The translations under genes were made by a program, and so were the position numbers. 64,000 nucleotides of DNA from Bog-950 sp046329535. GTDB lineage: Bacteria > Bacteroidota > Bacteroidia > Chitinophagales > LD1. Numbering within the stretch: position 1 is the stretch's first letter; each line of letters opens with the position of its first letter. The stretch is from positions 1 through 64,000 of the forward strand of contig JAXLUN010000004.1 in assembly GCA_046329535.1 (NCBI GenBank), given 5' to 3'. Below the pieces are notes generated by a model. It did no database searches. It had not been told where the DNA came from and saw only the letters and a program-made list of their open reading frames with translations. Positions 48,784 to 59,700 of the stretch are shown here, one piece after another.

Positions 48784-50736
48784 TTAGGCATCTATACGGG
48801 CAAACTTGGCGTGGCTTTCAATAAACTCTCTGCGCGGTGGCACTTCATCGCCCATGAGCATACTGAAAGTAAAATCGGCCTGTGCGGCATTGTCAATAGT
48901 TACCTGGCGCAGGGTGCGGGTAGCCGGGTTCATGGTAGTTTCCCACAACTGCTCGGCATTCATTTCTCCCAAACCTTTGTAGCGCTGGGTGTTTACCGAG
49001 GCTTCGTTGCCACCCTTGGCCAGTTCCTTTATAGCCGCCACGCGCTGCGCATCATCCCAGCAATAAATCTGGTCTTTACCTTTCTTCACTAAATAAAGCG
49101 GTGGCGAAGCAATGTAGATATTACCGTTTTCAACCAGCGGTTTCATATATCGGAAGAAAAAAGTAAGAATCAGCGTAGTAATGTGAGAACCGTCCACATC
49201 GGCATCACACATAATTACAATTTTAGCGTAGCGAAGCTTAGAGATGTCGAGTGCCTTTGAGTCTTCGTTGGTACCAATTTTTACTCCCATGGCGGTAAAC
49301 ATGTTGCCAATCTCCTCATTGTCATAAATCTTATGCTCCATGGCTTTTTCTACGTTCAGAATTTTTCCTCTTAAAGGAAGAATAGCCTGAAAGTGACGGT
49401 CGCGGCCCTGCTTGGCAGTTCCACCGGCCGAGTCTCCCTCCACCAGGAACAGTTCGCTCTCATCGCGGTTTTTACTGGCACAGTCGGCCAGTTTACCCGG
49501 CAAGCCTCCGCCACTCAAAGCGCCTTTACGCTGCACCATTTCGCGCGCTTTGCGGGCAGCGGCACGGGCCGTAGCGGCTAATACCACCTTATCGAAAATT
49601 ATTTTCGCCTGTTTAGGGTTCTCTTCCAGATAATGCTCCAGCACCTCACCAAAAATCTGCTCCACCGCACCGGCTACTTCATTGTTGCCCAGTTTGGTTT
49701 TGGTTTGTCCTTCAAACTGCGGCTCGGGAACTTTAACCGATACAATGGCAGTTAGGCCTTCGCGGAAGTCATCGCCTACAATCTCCACCTTCAGTTTTTC
49801 AAACAGCTTATTTTTCTCGCCAAAAGCTTTAAACGTACGGGTCAGGGCTCTTCTAAACCCCGCTACATGTGTACCCCCTTCAATGGTATTAATGTTATTC
49901 ACGTAACTGTGTACGTTTTCTCCGTAAGTGGTATTGTATTGCAGGGCTACCTCTACCGCAATATTATCACGGCTGCCCTCTACCCAGATAGGAGTAGGTA
50001 TCAGCGGTTCACGGGTGCTGTCCAAATACTTCACAAACTCTACCAGGCCCCCCTCGCTGAAGAAATGCAGGTTTTTGAAATTTCCCGCATCGTCTTTCTC
50101 CCGCTCATCAGTAATGTCCAGATGAATACCTTTGTTCAGATAAGCTAACTCACGCAAACGGGCAGCCAGTGTATCAAAACTGTAAACGGTGCTGCTAAAA
50201 ATGGTGGCGTCAGGCTGAAAAGTAACAATGGTGCCTCGAATATCGGTAGCTCCCATCTCTTTCACTTCGCTTAGAGGCTTTCCTTCTGAATACTGCTGCT
50301 GATACATTTTCCCGTTGCGGTGAACGGTAGCGGTTAATAAAGTAGAAAGAGCATTGACACAAGAAACACCCACCCCGTGCAAACCGCCCGATACTTTGTA
50401 GGAGTCTTTATCAAATTTACCACCGGCATGTAAAACGGTCATAACTACCTGTAAGGCACTAACCCCTTCTTTCTCATGTATATCTACCGGAATACCCCGT
50501 CCGTCATCTTTGACCGAAATAGAATTGTTTTCGTGAATGGTAACAAATATATTTTTACAATGCCCAGCCAAAGCCTCATCAATCGAGTTGTCTACCACTT
50601 CATAAACCAGGTGATGTAATCCTTTTATTCCGGTATCGCCAATGTACATAGCCGGCCGCTTGCGTACGGCTTCTAAACCTTCCAATACCTGAATACTGCT
50701 GGCCGAATAATCCTGTTTGTTTTTTGTTTCTTCCAT
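48784..50736 (-). CDS. gyrB: DNA gyrase subunit B
   Basis: A 650-residue ATP-dependent subunit of DNA gyrase that introduces negative supercoils. I chose ATG 50736 (MEETKNKQDYSASSIQVLEG), the usual start for the phylum; an earlier ATG at 50766 adds ten residues that do not match the family. The GHKL ATPase region has VVDNSIDEALAGH, DDGRGIPV and GGLHGVGVSCVNAL. The TOPRIM region has VEGDSAGGTAKQGRDR and CDADVDGSHI, and the C-terminus has RYKGLGEMNAEQLWET. Length is the short form typical of Bacteroidota. It is a single gene; a hairpin followed by a T-run lies in its leader. Confidence 0.97.
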   Translation of the reverse strand: MEETKNKQDYSASSIQVLEGLEAVRKRPAMYIGDTGIKGLHHLVYEVVDNSIDEALAGHCKNIFVTIHENNSISVKDDGRGIPVDIHEKEGVSALQVVMTVLHAGGKFDKDSYKVSGGLHGVGVSCVNALSTLLTATVHRNGKMYQQQYSEGKPLSEVKEMGATDIRGTIVTFQPDATIFSSTVYSFDTLAARLRELAYLNKGIHLDITDEREKDDAGNFKNLHFFSEGGLVEFVKYLDSTREPLIPTPIWVEGSRDNIAVEVALQYNTTYGENVHSYVNNINTIEGGTHVAGFRRALTRTFKAFGEKNKLFEKLKVEIVGDDFREGLTAIVSVKVPEPQFEGQTKTKLGNNEVAGAVEQIFGEVLEHYLEENPKQAKIIFDKVVLAATARAAARKAREMVQRKGALSGGGLPGKLADCASKNRDESELFLVEGDSAGGTAKQGRDRHFQAILPLRGKILNVEKAMEHKIYDNEEIGNMFTAMGVKIGTNEDSKALDISKLRYAKIVIMCDADVDGSHITTLILTFFFRYMKPLVENGNIYIASPPLYLVKKGKDQIYCWDDAQRVAAIKELAKGGNEASVNTQRYKGLGEMNAEQLWETTMNPATRTLRQVTIDNAAQADFTFSMLMGDEVPPRREFIESHAKFARIDA

Positions 50737-50775
50737 ACTTTTTCTACAGTTTCTTAACTCATTCAATTCAAATTA

Positions 50776-50802
50776 TAAAAAGAGGCCTTTAACGCAGGCC
50801 TC
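50776..50802 (-). promoter_or_regulatory. Terminator-like hairpin in the gyrB leader
   Basis: Arms GAGGCCT (50782-50788) and AGGCCTC (50796-50802) with a 7-base loop; on the minus strand it is followed by CTTTTTATAA. It lies 46 bases before the chosen gyrB start. There is no minus-strand gene upstream that would need a terminator here, so an attenuation or leader role is possible. Confidence 0.45.
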
Positions 50803-51039
50803 AAACAACGGGCGAATGTAGTAAAATAGACTTCGCCAGAACGCAATTTGCAGCGCTATTTATCCCCATTTCTATTTAATTGTTGAAAGTTTTTTCAAAT
50901 TCCATTTTTGGGGACTAAAAACGCAGGTAAACGGCTTGGGTAAAGCTTCTGTAAAGGGGGATATCTGTGAGTTGTCAAATGTTTTTAGTCAGCTTTCTTT
51001 TTTGACAATAAAATTTACTTTTACTCACAAAACAAATCT

Positions 51040-51456
51040 ATGAAGAACACATACTTCCTCATTTTTGTTGCGCTGCTGTCTACTTCTTACGCTTTTGCAG
51101 GCAACAAACTAACCAATAAAGACTTATCGGGAACCTGGAAAATAGCAGATGTAAAAATTTCGAACAGCGGTAATTCAGAAAATTCCATTACGGTTGAGAA
51201 TTGCTATTTCAGTGATTTATACAGAGCGAAACTGGGATTAGTATTTACCGAGAACGGTCAGGTGGACTACAGTAATTATGGTAATCCAACTCCCGGTCGT
51301 TACGAATTGAAAGATAACCTGATTTATTTTTTCAGCGCACCTGCTGATGGCGAAAGCATTGAAAGGGTGGAATTTGCAATTAAAGCCGATGAACAAACCC
51401 TGACGCTTACCAAAATTTCACCGGCATTTACAGAAACCTACACATTTACTAAATAA
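51040..51456 (+). CDS. Small exported lipocalin-like protein
   Basis: A 138-residue protein with signal peptide MKNTYFLIFVALLSTSYAFA. The mature part starts with a conserved-looking LSGTWKIADVKIS and has about eight beta strands (GLVFTENGQVDYSNYG, GRYELKDNLIYFFSAP, VEFAIKADEQTLTLTK, FTETYTFTK), the layout of a lipocalin-like beta barrel seen in many small envelope proteins of this phylum. No catalytic motif. It is 8 bases before the start of the 1668-residue adhesin, so it is probably cotranscribed with that gene. Function is unknown. Confidence 0.75.
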   Translation: MKNTYFLIFVALLSTSYAFAGNKLTNKDLSGTWKIADVKISNSGNSENSITVENCYFSDLYRAKLGLVFTENGQVDYSNYGNPTPGRYELKDNLIYFFSAPADGESIERVEFAIKADEQTLTLTKISPAFTETYTFTK

Positions 51457-51464
51457 GGATATTT

Positions 51465-54400
51465 ATGAAAAAAATATACTACCTGCTTTTTGCATTGCTG
51501 CTATGTAACACCAATATTTTTTCTCAAGGCAATGTTAATTTAGAAGTAAGAATTACTAAGCTGGAGCGCGGTTCTTATGCTGACTGTGCAGCGTGCGGTG
51601 ATCCGGACCCAACCTGGAAAATTCAGGCCACCAACAACGGTACCGGTGCTCTTAACTATGGCCCGGTTTGCTGGCATTTTGCCGATATGGTAAACACCCT
51701 ATGGGATATTTCAGATTATCCTTTAATGACCTTAAACAATACAAATGCCACCACATTCACATTAGGAGTGGCCGATGCCTTTGAGAAAAGTTGCAGCAAC
51801 AATAACTGCACCTACGAATCGTATAACTTTTTTACCTGTTTCCCTTCCGTTTATGGCGATAGCAGAAGATGCCAGAATCCGACAATTGTTGTTTCAAACT
51901 TCCGCCAAACAGCACCTTGTCAATGGCAAACAGCCTTCTCCAGCTGGTGTGGCGATTACCGCTTTGAGTATTCTTACCGTTGGTCATTTAATACAGCACC
52001 ACAATTGGTTACACAACCTCAATCAGCTCAATTGTGTTTAGGCAACACCACTACCTTAACGGTTGCAGCCGCCAATGACCCTAACGGATGGAACACCGGA
52101 GTTAATTATCAATGGCAGGTGTCAACAAGCACAGCCTGCCCCGGTACGGGCTGGGTAGATGTGTTGGGTGCAACTTCTTCTTCCTATACCCCTACACAAA
52201 TTCCTGGTACCAGACTTTACAGATGTAAGGTGACCTCGAATTGCACAGCCGATTTTACAAGTAACAGCACCACTTCAAACTGTGCGGTAGTTACCTATAA
52301 CCCTATGGGGTCACCTGGCGATTTAGCTCCTGATATAGTTTCCGGTATTTGCGGTTCAACTGTTTTACCTGGCTCAACTCATGTTTTAGGAACCCTTTCT
52401 GCACCTAATCCGGGCGCTCCTCTTGGAATTACCGATTTTGCATGGGCTGTCAATGGCGGATCTCCTACTACCTTTAATGGTTCCGTATTTACCTGGACAG
52501 CCCCGACTAATCCCGGAACATACACTATCAACCTGACATACATAGATAATTGCCCTCAAGCGGATGCTACCGCCAACGCCTGTGTAGTGAACGTAGGTTC
52601 AGCCACCTGCGATTTTGCTTATGTATCTACCTATGGCCAGGACTCTGTTTACAGAGGTGGCCCTGATAATCCGTATAAGACGTTAGAGTATGCTTTAACT
52701 CAAATGAATGGCAGGAAATATATTCGTATGGCTACCGGAGTTTACAACGAAGTAAATCCTCTTCAGCTGCAAAATGATTTGGTTATTGAAGGGGGCTATA
52801 AGGTTAATGGTAATATCTGGACTAAAAACAATTCAGACTCAACAACCATAATTGCATCTGGGGTAGAAGTAGTAAGCACCGATATAGCGCATAGAGTAGG
52901 ATTTGTATCCAATGGTGTTTCCAACTGGCGACTACAGGATTTGGTATTACTTACAACTAATACATCTTCTATCACTACTGGAGGAAGAGGCTATTCTAAT
53001 TATGGCGTGCTGGCAATAAACGGTTCATCTAACTTCGAAATTGTAAGAACAAAGATATATGTAGGTGATGCTGCTAAAGGTCAGAATGGTTCAACTCCAA
53101 GCGGTTCAGGTGGAGCTGGAGGTGGTGGAAGCGGTGGCTCCGGAGGAGGTGGAAGTAACACCCGTTGCAATGGGGGCGGAAGTAGCGGAACTGGGGGAAG
53201 CAATGGTAATGGTGGTGCTTTAGCAGGTGGACCTGGCGGTGGTTGCGGTGGCGGTGGTTGTAATGTTTTTGGTTGTAATGCGAATGGATGTAGTGGAGGT
53301 GTTGGAGCGAACGGTTCAGCAGGAGCAGCGGGTGCAGGCTATGCCGCTAATTCACGTCCATTAACACCCGGGGTGAATTCACCGTATTATACACCTGATG
53401 GACAAGCAGCTTCCGGCTCGAATGGTTTTGGTGGAGGTGGAGGTGGAGGCGGAGGCGGAGGTGACATTGGTTCTTGTTGTACCTGTTCATGCGGTGGTGG
53501 TGGAACTCCTAATGGTGGTAACGGTGGCAATGGAGGAGGTGGTGGATTACCTGGTTCAGGTGGTTTTGGTGGTGGTGGTTCATTTGGTGTATATGCGGCC
53601 GGAGCAGGTACCAGCGGTTCTCTGATTACATCTTATATTTCTTCAGGTAGTTTTGGATTAGGTGGTGATGGTGCTGCCGGACAAGCTGGTGCCAATGGTG
53701 CTGGCGGAGCCGGTGGAAACAACCATGGCGGTTGCGATGGAGGTATAGGCGGAAATGGTGGTACTGGCGGAGCCGGTGGCAGTGGCGGTAGAGGACAGGA
53801 TGGAGCTAATGGATTAAGTCAGGCTGTCGTTACGGCTGGTGGAGCTACTATAACAGGTAACTCAACCGGAGTGCCAAGCACTTTTACGGTAGGTATTAAT
53901 TACCAAAATGCAAAGGGCTGTATTAACTCTGAAATAGAGATGACGAAATCTTCAGGTGTATGGACTTTACCTTCCGGAATGAATTTTATCAATGATTTGA
54001 GAGATTACCCTGCCGGATTTCCAATATCTAGCTACAATGCGTCCAGTAGCCCATTACTGGTGTATGTTACTACTCCTTCCGTTGAGTATGACTTAACAAT
54101 TAATGGAAATGTCTATGCTCAGTATTTAACTATTGCTGCCGATAACCGCGCATTGCCTGTTACCACTGTTTCATCCCCTACAATTTGTATTGATGGTATA
54201 GACTCACTCAGCGCAACCCATTGGGGAACTGAGGTTGAATATGATTGGAGAATTTATCAGGCTACTAATGTAAATAGTCCGTTGTATCAATCCTCTCTGC
54301 CAAGCCCGGTCATTAATTTTTACGGTTTTACTCCCGGTTTATACACCATTAGATATCGCGTGCGGGAAAGTTGCTGTGGTTGGTCAAAGCCGGTGTTTGA

Positions 54401-56471
54401 TACTATTCGAATTATGCCGGAACCAACAGTTTACAACGCGTTTGGTGGAGGCAATTACTGCCCCGGGTCCGTGGGGGCCTTGGTTAATCTGAGTGGTTCT
54501 GAGCCTGGTATCAAATATGTGTTGTATTATAACGGTAATGCCGTTGATTCGGTAATTGGTAGTGGAGGTCCTTTAACTTTCGCTCCTCAAACAGGTGTCG
54601 GAAATTATGTAGTAGTTGCAGTGCGTTTTAATGGTTGCACTTCAGATATGTTTGGAACTGTAAGTATTGGTCAGTATCCATCTCCGCAAGTGTTTACCGT
54701 GTCAGGAAGTGATACCATCTGTTCTTCAGGAGGTATTCTATCGGCTACTATTAATTTAGATGGGTCTGAACTTGGCGTAAATTATCAATTAGTTAGAAAC
54801 GGTTCTCTTCCTTCCGGCCCACCTATACCGGGTACCGGATTAGCTATGCAGTTCACCGGTGTAACTACACCGGGTGTCTATACTATTCAGGCTTCTAACC
54901 CTATAACCGGATGTAAGTCTGATATGGCCGATAGTGCCATAGTGGTAGTAGCCCCTCCGGCAACTTCATATAATGTAGTTGGTGGTGGCGCTTTCTGCGA
55001 TGGTGCGGTTGGTGTTACGGTTGGTCTAAGTAACTCAGATGCAGGAGTAATCTATCAATTGTATCAGGGAGGAGTTGTGCCTGCAGCTACAGCTATTACA
55101 GGAACTGGTTCTCCAATATCATTCTCTGCGGTTAATGTTCCGGGATTTTATAAAGTGAAGGCAACCAGTGTTTTTGGTTGCGATGGATGGATGAATGATT
55201 CAGTTTGGGTATCTAAATTATCTAACCCTATCATCACAAACGTAATAGCAAATAATGTTTCTTGTAAGGGTAACTCGGATGGCTCTGTTCAGGTAGTTGC
55301 GTTTACTCAAAACGGGTTAGTGAGTTATTCGATAGATAGTTCAGCTACTTATCAGTCTTCAGGTTCATTCACTTCGCTACCGTCATCTTACTATAATGTA
55401 TATGTAAAAGATGATAGTGGTTGTGTAACTCAATTCGCAGCGAATCCTGTTCAGGTAACCAGTCCTTTGGTATTGACACTGGCTATGGATGGCACCAGTC
55501 CGGATTGTTTTGGTAATACTACTGGTTCCGCAACAGTAAGTGTCAGCGGAGGAACCTCCCCATATACCTACTTGTGGAATACTAATCCTCCACAAACAGG
55601 CTTCAGTATTGATCAGCTTTCCGGCAGTCGTACCTACGCTGTTACTGTTACAGATAAAAACAACTGTATTGCAGTCGATTCAGTTTATTTAACCGATCCT
55701 AGTGCTGTTGTTGTTTCAGTGGTTCCTAGCAATGTAAAATGTTTTGAAGGAAACGATGGAAAGGTTGTTATTACAGTAAATGGAGGACTCCCTCCATATG
55801 ATTATTATTTGAATGGAATTTATCAGTTTGATAGTATATTTACAGGCTTAACTGCGGGTAATTACCTTGCTACTGCAGAAGATGCTAATAATTGTATAGG
55901 TTCTGCAACGTTCTCTATATCACAGCCTCAGGCGTTTTCGGTGAATGCAGGTCCTGACCTTATTTCTGTTAGGGGACAAACTGTACAGATAAACGGTTCT
56001 GCAACTTCTATAAATGGAATAATCGCCTACAACTGGTCTCCAAGTACTAATTTGAGTTGCACCGCCTGTCAGGTGACGCAGGCAAATCCTGACAGCACAA
56101 CTACATATGTCTTAATGGCAATGGATGGAGACAGTTGTGTTGGCTTTGATTCTATGACCGTAATTGTAAAACAAACAGTTCAGGTATTTATTCCTACCGC
56201 ATTCACTCCTAATAATGATAAACTTAACGACTATTTTGAAATGAATATTTTAGGAGCAAGTAGTATTGAAACATCTGTATTCAATCGTTGGGGAGAAAGA
56301 GTTTATTTCAATGCCGCACAGCACAATGGTATTTTGAATAACGGTGATGCATGGGATGGGAAAAAAGACAATAAATTACTTCCTTATGATACTTATACCT
56401 ATCAATTAAAGGTATTGTTTTTTGATGGCAGCGAAGAAACTCTAAGCGGAACAGTTACGCTGATGAAGTAA
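51465..56471 (+). CDS. Giant adhesin with beta-helix, glycine-rich and SprB repeats, T9SS type B
   Basis: A 1668-residue surface protein. Signal peptide MKKIYYLLFALLLCNTNIFS. N-terminal beta domains follow with cysteine pairs (SYADCAACGDPDPTW, LCLGNTTTLTVAAAND). A pectin-lyase-like beta-helix start is at about 385-530 (DNPYKTLEYALTQMNG, NDLVIEGGYKVNG). From about 545 to 788 is a long glycine-rich, low-complexity stretch with scattered cysteines. Then several Ig-like beta units, three SprB repeats (about 1255-1495), and the type B sorting domain from about 1575 (FIPTAFTPNNDKLNDYFE, VFNRWGERVYF). It is probably an adhesin or matrix protein. It follows the lipocalin-like gene by 8 bases and ends at a perfect terminator. 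Confidence 0.9.
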   Translation: MKKIYYLLFALLLCNTNIFSQGNVNLEVRITKLERGSYADCAACGDPDPTWKIQATNNGTGALNYGPVCWHFADMVNTLWDISDYPLMTLNNTNATTFTLGVADAFEKSCSNNNCTYESYNFFTCFPSVYGDSRRCQNPTIVVSNFRQTAPCQWQTAFSSWCGDYRFEYSYRWSFNTAPQLVTQPQSAQLCLGNTTTLTVAAANDPNGWNTGVNYQWQVSTSTACPGTGWVDVLGATSSSYTPTQIPGTRLYRCKVTSNCTADFTSNSTTSNCAVVTYNPMGSPGDLAPDIVSGICGSTVLPGSTHVLGTLSAPNPGAPLGITDFAWAVNGGSPTTFNGSVFTWTAPTNPGTYTINLTYIDNCPQADATANACVVNVGSATCDFAYVSTYGQDSVYRGGPDNPYKTLEYALTQMNGRKYIRMATGVYNEVNPLQLQNDLVIEGGYKVNGNIWTKNNSDSTTIIASGVEVVSTDIAHRVGFVSNGVSNWRLQDLVLLTTNTSSITTGGRGYSNYGVLAINGSSNFEIVRTKIYVGDAAKGQNGSTPSGSGGAGGGGSGGSGGGGSNTRCNGGGSSGTGGSNGNGGALAGGPGGGCGGGGCNVFGCNANGCSGGVGANGSAGAAGAGYAANSRPLTPGVNSPYYTPDGQAASGSNGFGGGGGGGGGGGDIGSCCTCSCGGGGTPNGGNGGNGGGGGLPGSGGFGGGGSFGVYAAGAGTSGSLITSYISSGSFGLGGDGAAGQAGANGAGGAGGNNHGGCDGGIGGNGGTGGAGGSGGRGQDGANGLSQAVVTAGGATITGNSTGVPSTFTVGINYQNAKGCINSEIEMTKSSGVWTLPSGMNFINDLRDYPAGFPISSYNASSSPLLVYVTTPSVEYDLTINGNVYAQYLTIAADNRALPVTTVSSPTICIDGIDSLSATHWGTEVEYDWRIYQATNVNSPLYQSSLPSPVINFYGFTPGLYTIRYRVRESCCGWSKPVFDTIRIMPEPTVYNAFGGGNYCPGSVGALVNLSGSEPGIKYVLYYNGNAVDSVIGSGGPLTFAPQTGVGNYVVVAVRFNGCTSDMFGTVSIGQYPSPQVFTVSGSDTICSSGGILSATINLDGSELGVNYQLVRNGSLPSGPPIPGTGLAMQFTGVTTPGVYTIQASNPITGCKSDMADSAIVVVAPPATSYNVVGGGAFCDGAVGVTVGLSNSDAGVIYQLYQGGVVPAATAITGTGSPISFSAVNVPGFYKVKATSVFGCDGWMNDSVWVSKLSNPIITNVIANNVSCKGNSDGSVQVVAFTQNGLVSYSIDSSATYQSSGSFTSLPSSYYNVYVKDDSGCVTQFAANPVQVTSPLVLTLAMDGTSPDCFGNTTGSATVSVSGGTSPYTYLWNTNPPQTGFSIDQLSGSRTYAVTVTDKNNCIAVDSVYLTDPSAVVVSVVPSNVKCFEGNDGKVVITVNGGLPPYDYYLNGIYQFDSIFTGLTAGNYLATAEDANNCIGSATFSISQPQAFSVNAGPDLISVRGQTVQINGSATSINGIIAYNWSPSTNLSCTACQVTQANPDSTTTYVLMAMDGDSCVGFDSMTVIVKQTVQVFIPTAFTPNNDKLNDYFEMNILGASSIETSVFNRWGERVYFNAAQHNGILNNGDAWDGKKDNKLLPYDTYTYQLKVLFFDGSEETLSGTVTLMK

Positions 56472-56490
56472 GTTAAATGATCCCCAAACC

Positions 56491-56530
56491 AAAGGCTCTC
56501 TTGAATTTTCAAGAGAGCCTTTTTTATTTT
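56491..56530 (+). terminator. Intrinsic terminator
   Basis: Arms AAAGGCTCTCTTGAA (56491-56505) and TTCAAGAGAGCCTTT (56508-56522), 2-base loop, followed by TTTATTTT. Confidence 0.92.
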
Positions 56531-56703
56531 ACTAGCTTCCAAAAGGAGGTAAAAAAGTATCTGGTTTTAAAAAAAAAGGAACATTTTTTTGTTCTTAAGC
56601 GGATAGAGTGTATTTTTCCGTCATAATTTGTAAATCCTTCTTTACCAAAAAGAAGTGATTTGTAGTTTTTTTTAGCTGTCTTTAAATTAAAATAACTATA
56701 AGC

Positions 56704-59700
56704 ATGGGAAAATTTCTATTCTCAAAATCGTATCACGGGAAGTATTTTTTTCTGATCCTCTTCCTTTCAATTTTTCAAATTGGTTCGCTAAAAGCACAAT
56801 GTGGTCCAAGTTCGTTTCAGGCAGCTGGTACACCTGCTGCACCGAACTCCTCTTGGCAAACTTTTCCAATGGGAAGTGGTACCTATGCCGACTTCAATGT
56901 GAATGCAGGAAATATATATTCATTCAGATATAACACTTCATCTACAGTTTCTAATTACTGGGACATGACGCTCTCTACATCGTCAGCAGTAATAGCATAT
57001 GATAACTCAGGTTCACCTACCAGAAATCCATGGTCAGGAGGTATTTGCCCTACTGCACCCGGTAGACCATCTTCAACCGATTGGTATGCAAATTTCAGCG
57101 GTACTTTCAGAATTAACACCAATTCCTGGAACACAGGATCTAATACTTGCTTAGCTCATGTTCCAGGTCAGGGGTCAGCCGTTCTGGAGTATAAAGTTTG
57201 TCCTGCCGCTCCAGATCCGGGGCCAGGTATTAATGCTTGGAATGTAGAAGCTTTTGTAACCACCAACATCTCAATACCTAATCTTAGTGCCCGCTATGGA
57301 TATTATGTTGACAACGGTTTAAATTTCGCTACAACTAATTATTGGCCTAACAATAGTAATCCCTCTGCTGCATCAACCTGGGTAGGTTGCTCTGAAATTC
57401 CGAATGATTTATTCAGTCTTCGTGCCAGAAGGCAGGGTTTCCCTTGCGGACGATATCAGATTTCAGACAACAGCCATGATGATGAAATTCAAATTTTTGT
57501 CAATGGTGTATCAATTTATAGTTCAGCTTCACCAGGTGGAGCTGGTATTGTTGGCGACCCTAATGGTTATGTTCTAGGTGATAATGATGTAGTTGAAATT
57601 CGTTCCACAAACCTTTGTGTAACTGATTTTGCAGATGTATCTTTCATATTGTTGCCAGTTCCTGCTATAACCCCTGGTACTATTGGTGGAGTAACTAATG
57701 GTTTAAGTCTATGTCAGGGATCTACGGTAGGAACTTTCACCAATGTGTTATCTGCCAGCGGAGGCACGATAGGGTATAATTACGGAGGCACAATTACCTA
57801 TGACTGGGAGTTATCAGTAGATAATGGCGCAAACTATATCAGTTTGGGTATCAACTCTGCAACTTGGGTGTCTACCGACACTATACCTGCTGGTGGAACA
57901 TACATTGTTAGAAGAAGGGCATCCGATCGTTGTGGTAATACAGACGTATCTAATACTATAACTATATACGGTCGCTCTACTCCTAATGGAAGTATTACTC
58001 CTGCTAACCAAACTATTTGTCCGGGTACAACTACGGCACTTGTTTTGAACTTTAATCCCGGAGCTGAACCATTCAATATCTCCTTTACAGATGGAGCCAC
58101 TATTTATTCTCGTTCTGGTAAACGTAGTGGAGATACTATTTTAGTGAGTCCGGTTGTCAGTCCGACTAATTACAGCTTTACGTCTATCACGGATTCTTTT
58201 GGTTGTGTTAGAAATAGCGGATTTACAGGTGCTGCTAATATTTCTTTAATTCCATCTATCGGTATTACGAATGTGGCGGTTGTAGATGTTGCTTGTAACG
58301 GAGGTAATACAGGTTCTATTACTATTACTGCTCAAGGGGGGCAGCCGCCATTTAGCTACTCAATAGATAGTGGTGCAACTTTTTTACCTTCTAATGTATT
58401 TAGTGGTTTAACTATTGGAACATACAATGTAGTTGTACTAGATAATTTCGGATGCACTCAATATTATGGTTCTTCTGTTACTATAGATGAACCTACGGAT
58501 ATTACGCAAACATTAGCCAAGACTGATGCCAGCTGTGCAAATGTATTTGATGGAACTATTACTGTATCTGCTCAAGGCGGTGTTCCTCCATACTCCTATT
58601 CTCTTAATGGAGGACCAGTTCAGCCTGGTAATGTATTTAGCGGACTTGCTTCCGGTAATTATCAGGTTAGTGTGTATGACACGCATAATTGCTTAGATAC
58701 AGCAAGTATTTCTATTGCCAATACATATATTATTTCTGTTGACACTGTTTCCAAAACAGATGTATCTTGTTTTGGAGAAGCAGATGGTGCGGTTACTGTT
58801 CAAGTTGTTGGAGGTGTTCCGCCTTATGATTACTCTATTAATGGAGTTACATTTCAGTTTTCTCCAACTTTTTCTGGATTGAGTGCAGGCACTTACATTG
58901 TAATAGGAAGGGATTCTAAAGGATGTACTGAATTCGCCAATGTGAATATTGCTCAGCCTAATGTTGTTTCAATAGCAATCGACTCTGTTGTTGATGTTGC
59001 TTGTAATGGAGCGTCAACTGGTAGTGTATATATCACTGTAAGTGGGGGAAATGCTGGAGGATATACCTATCAATGGAGTAATTCTGCCACCACAGAAGAT
59101 AACATTGGAGTGAATGCTGGAATTCAAAACGTAACTGTGACAGATACTAAAGGTTGTTCAGCTACCAACGGTGTGGCTGTTGCAGAGCCACTTCCTTTGT
59201 TCCTCAATATTGCCCAGTTCAACAATCTATCTTGTTTTGGTGATTCTACAGGTGCTGTTGATGTAACAGCAAACGGAGGAGTACCACCTTATTCTTTCTT
59301 GTGGAGCAATGGGGCTACTACGGAAGATATTTTCGGATTGGTTGCAGGTTCATACACTGTAACTGTTACAGATGCCAAAGGGTGTTCTCAGAATATTTCT
59401 CAATCACTCACAGAGCCATCTGCCATAGTTTCAAATATTGTTCCAACTACTGCTACATGTAATGGTGCAGCCAATGGCTCTGCTGATTTAACGGTGAGTG
59501 GAGGAACTTCACCATATTTCTATCAGTGGTCAACTTTTGTTGCAACGCAGGATATTTCAGGCTTGTCAGGTGGTCTGTATTATGTGGTAATCACTGATAA
59601 TAAAGGATGTGAGAAAAGAGATTCTGTTTTGATATCCGAGCCAACTGCATTGGTTCTTTCTACCAACGTACAGAATATCAGCTGTTTTAATTCTAACGAT

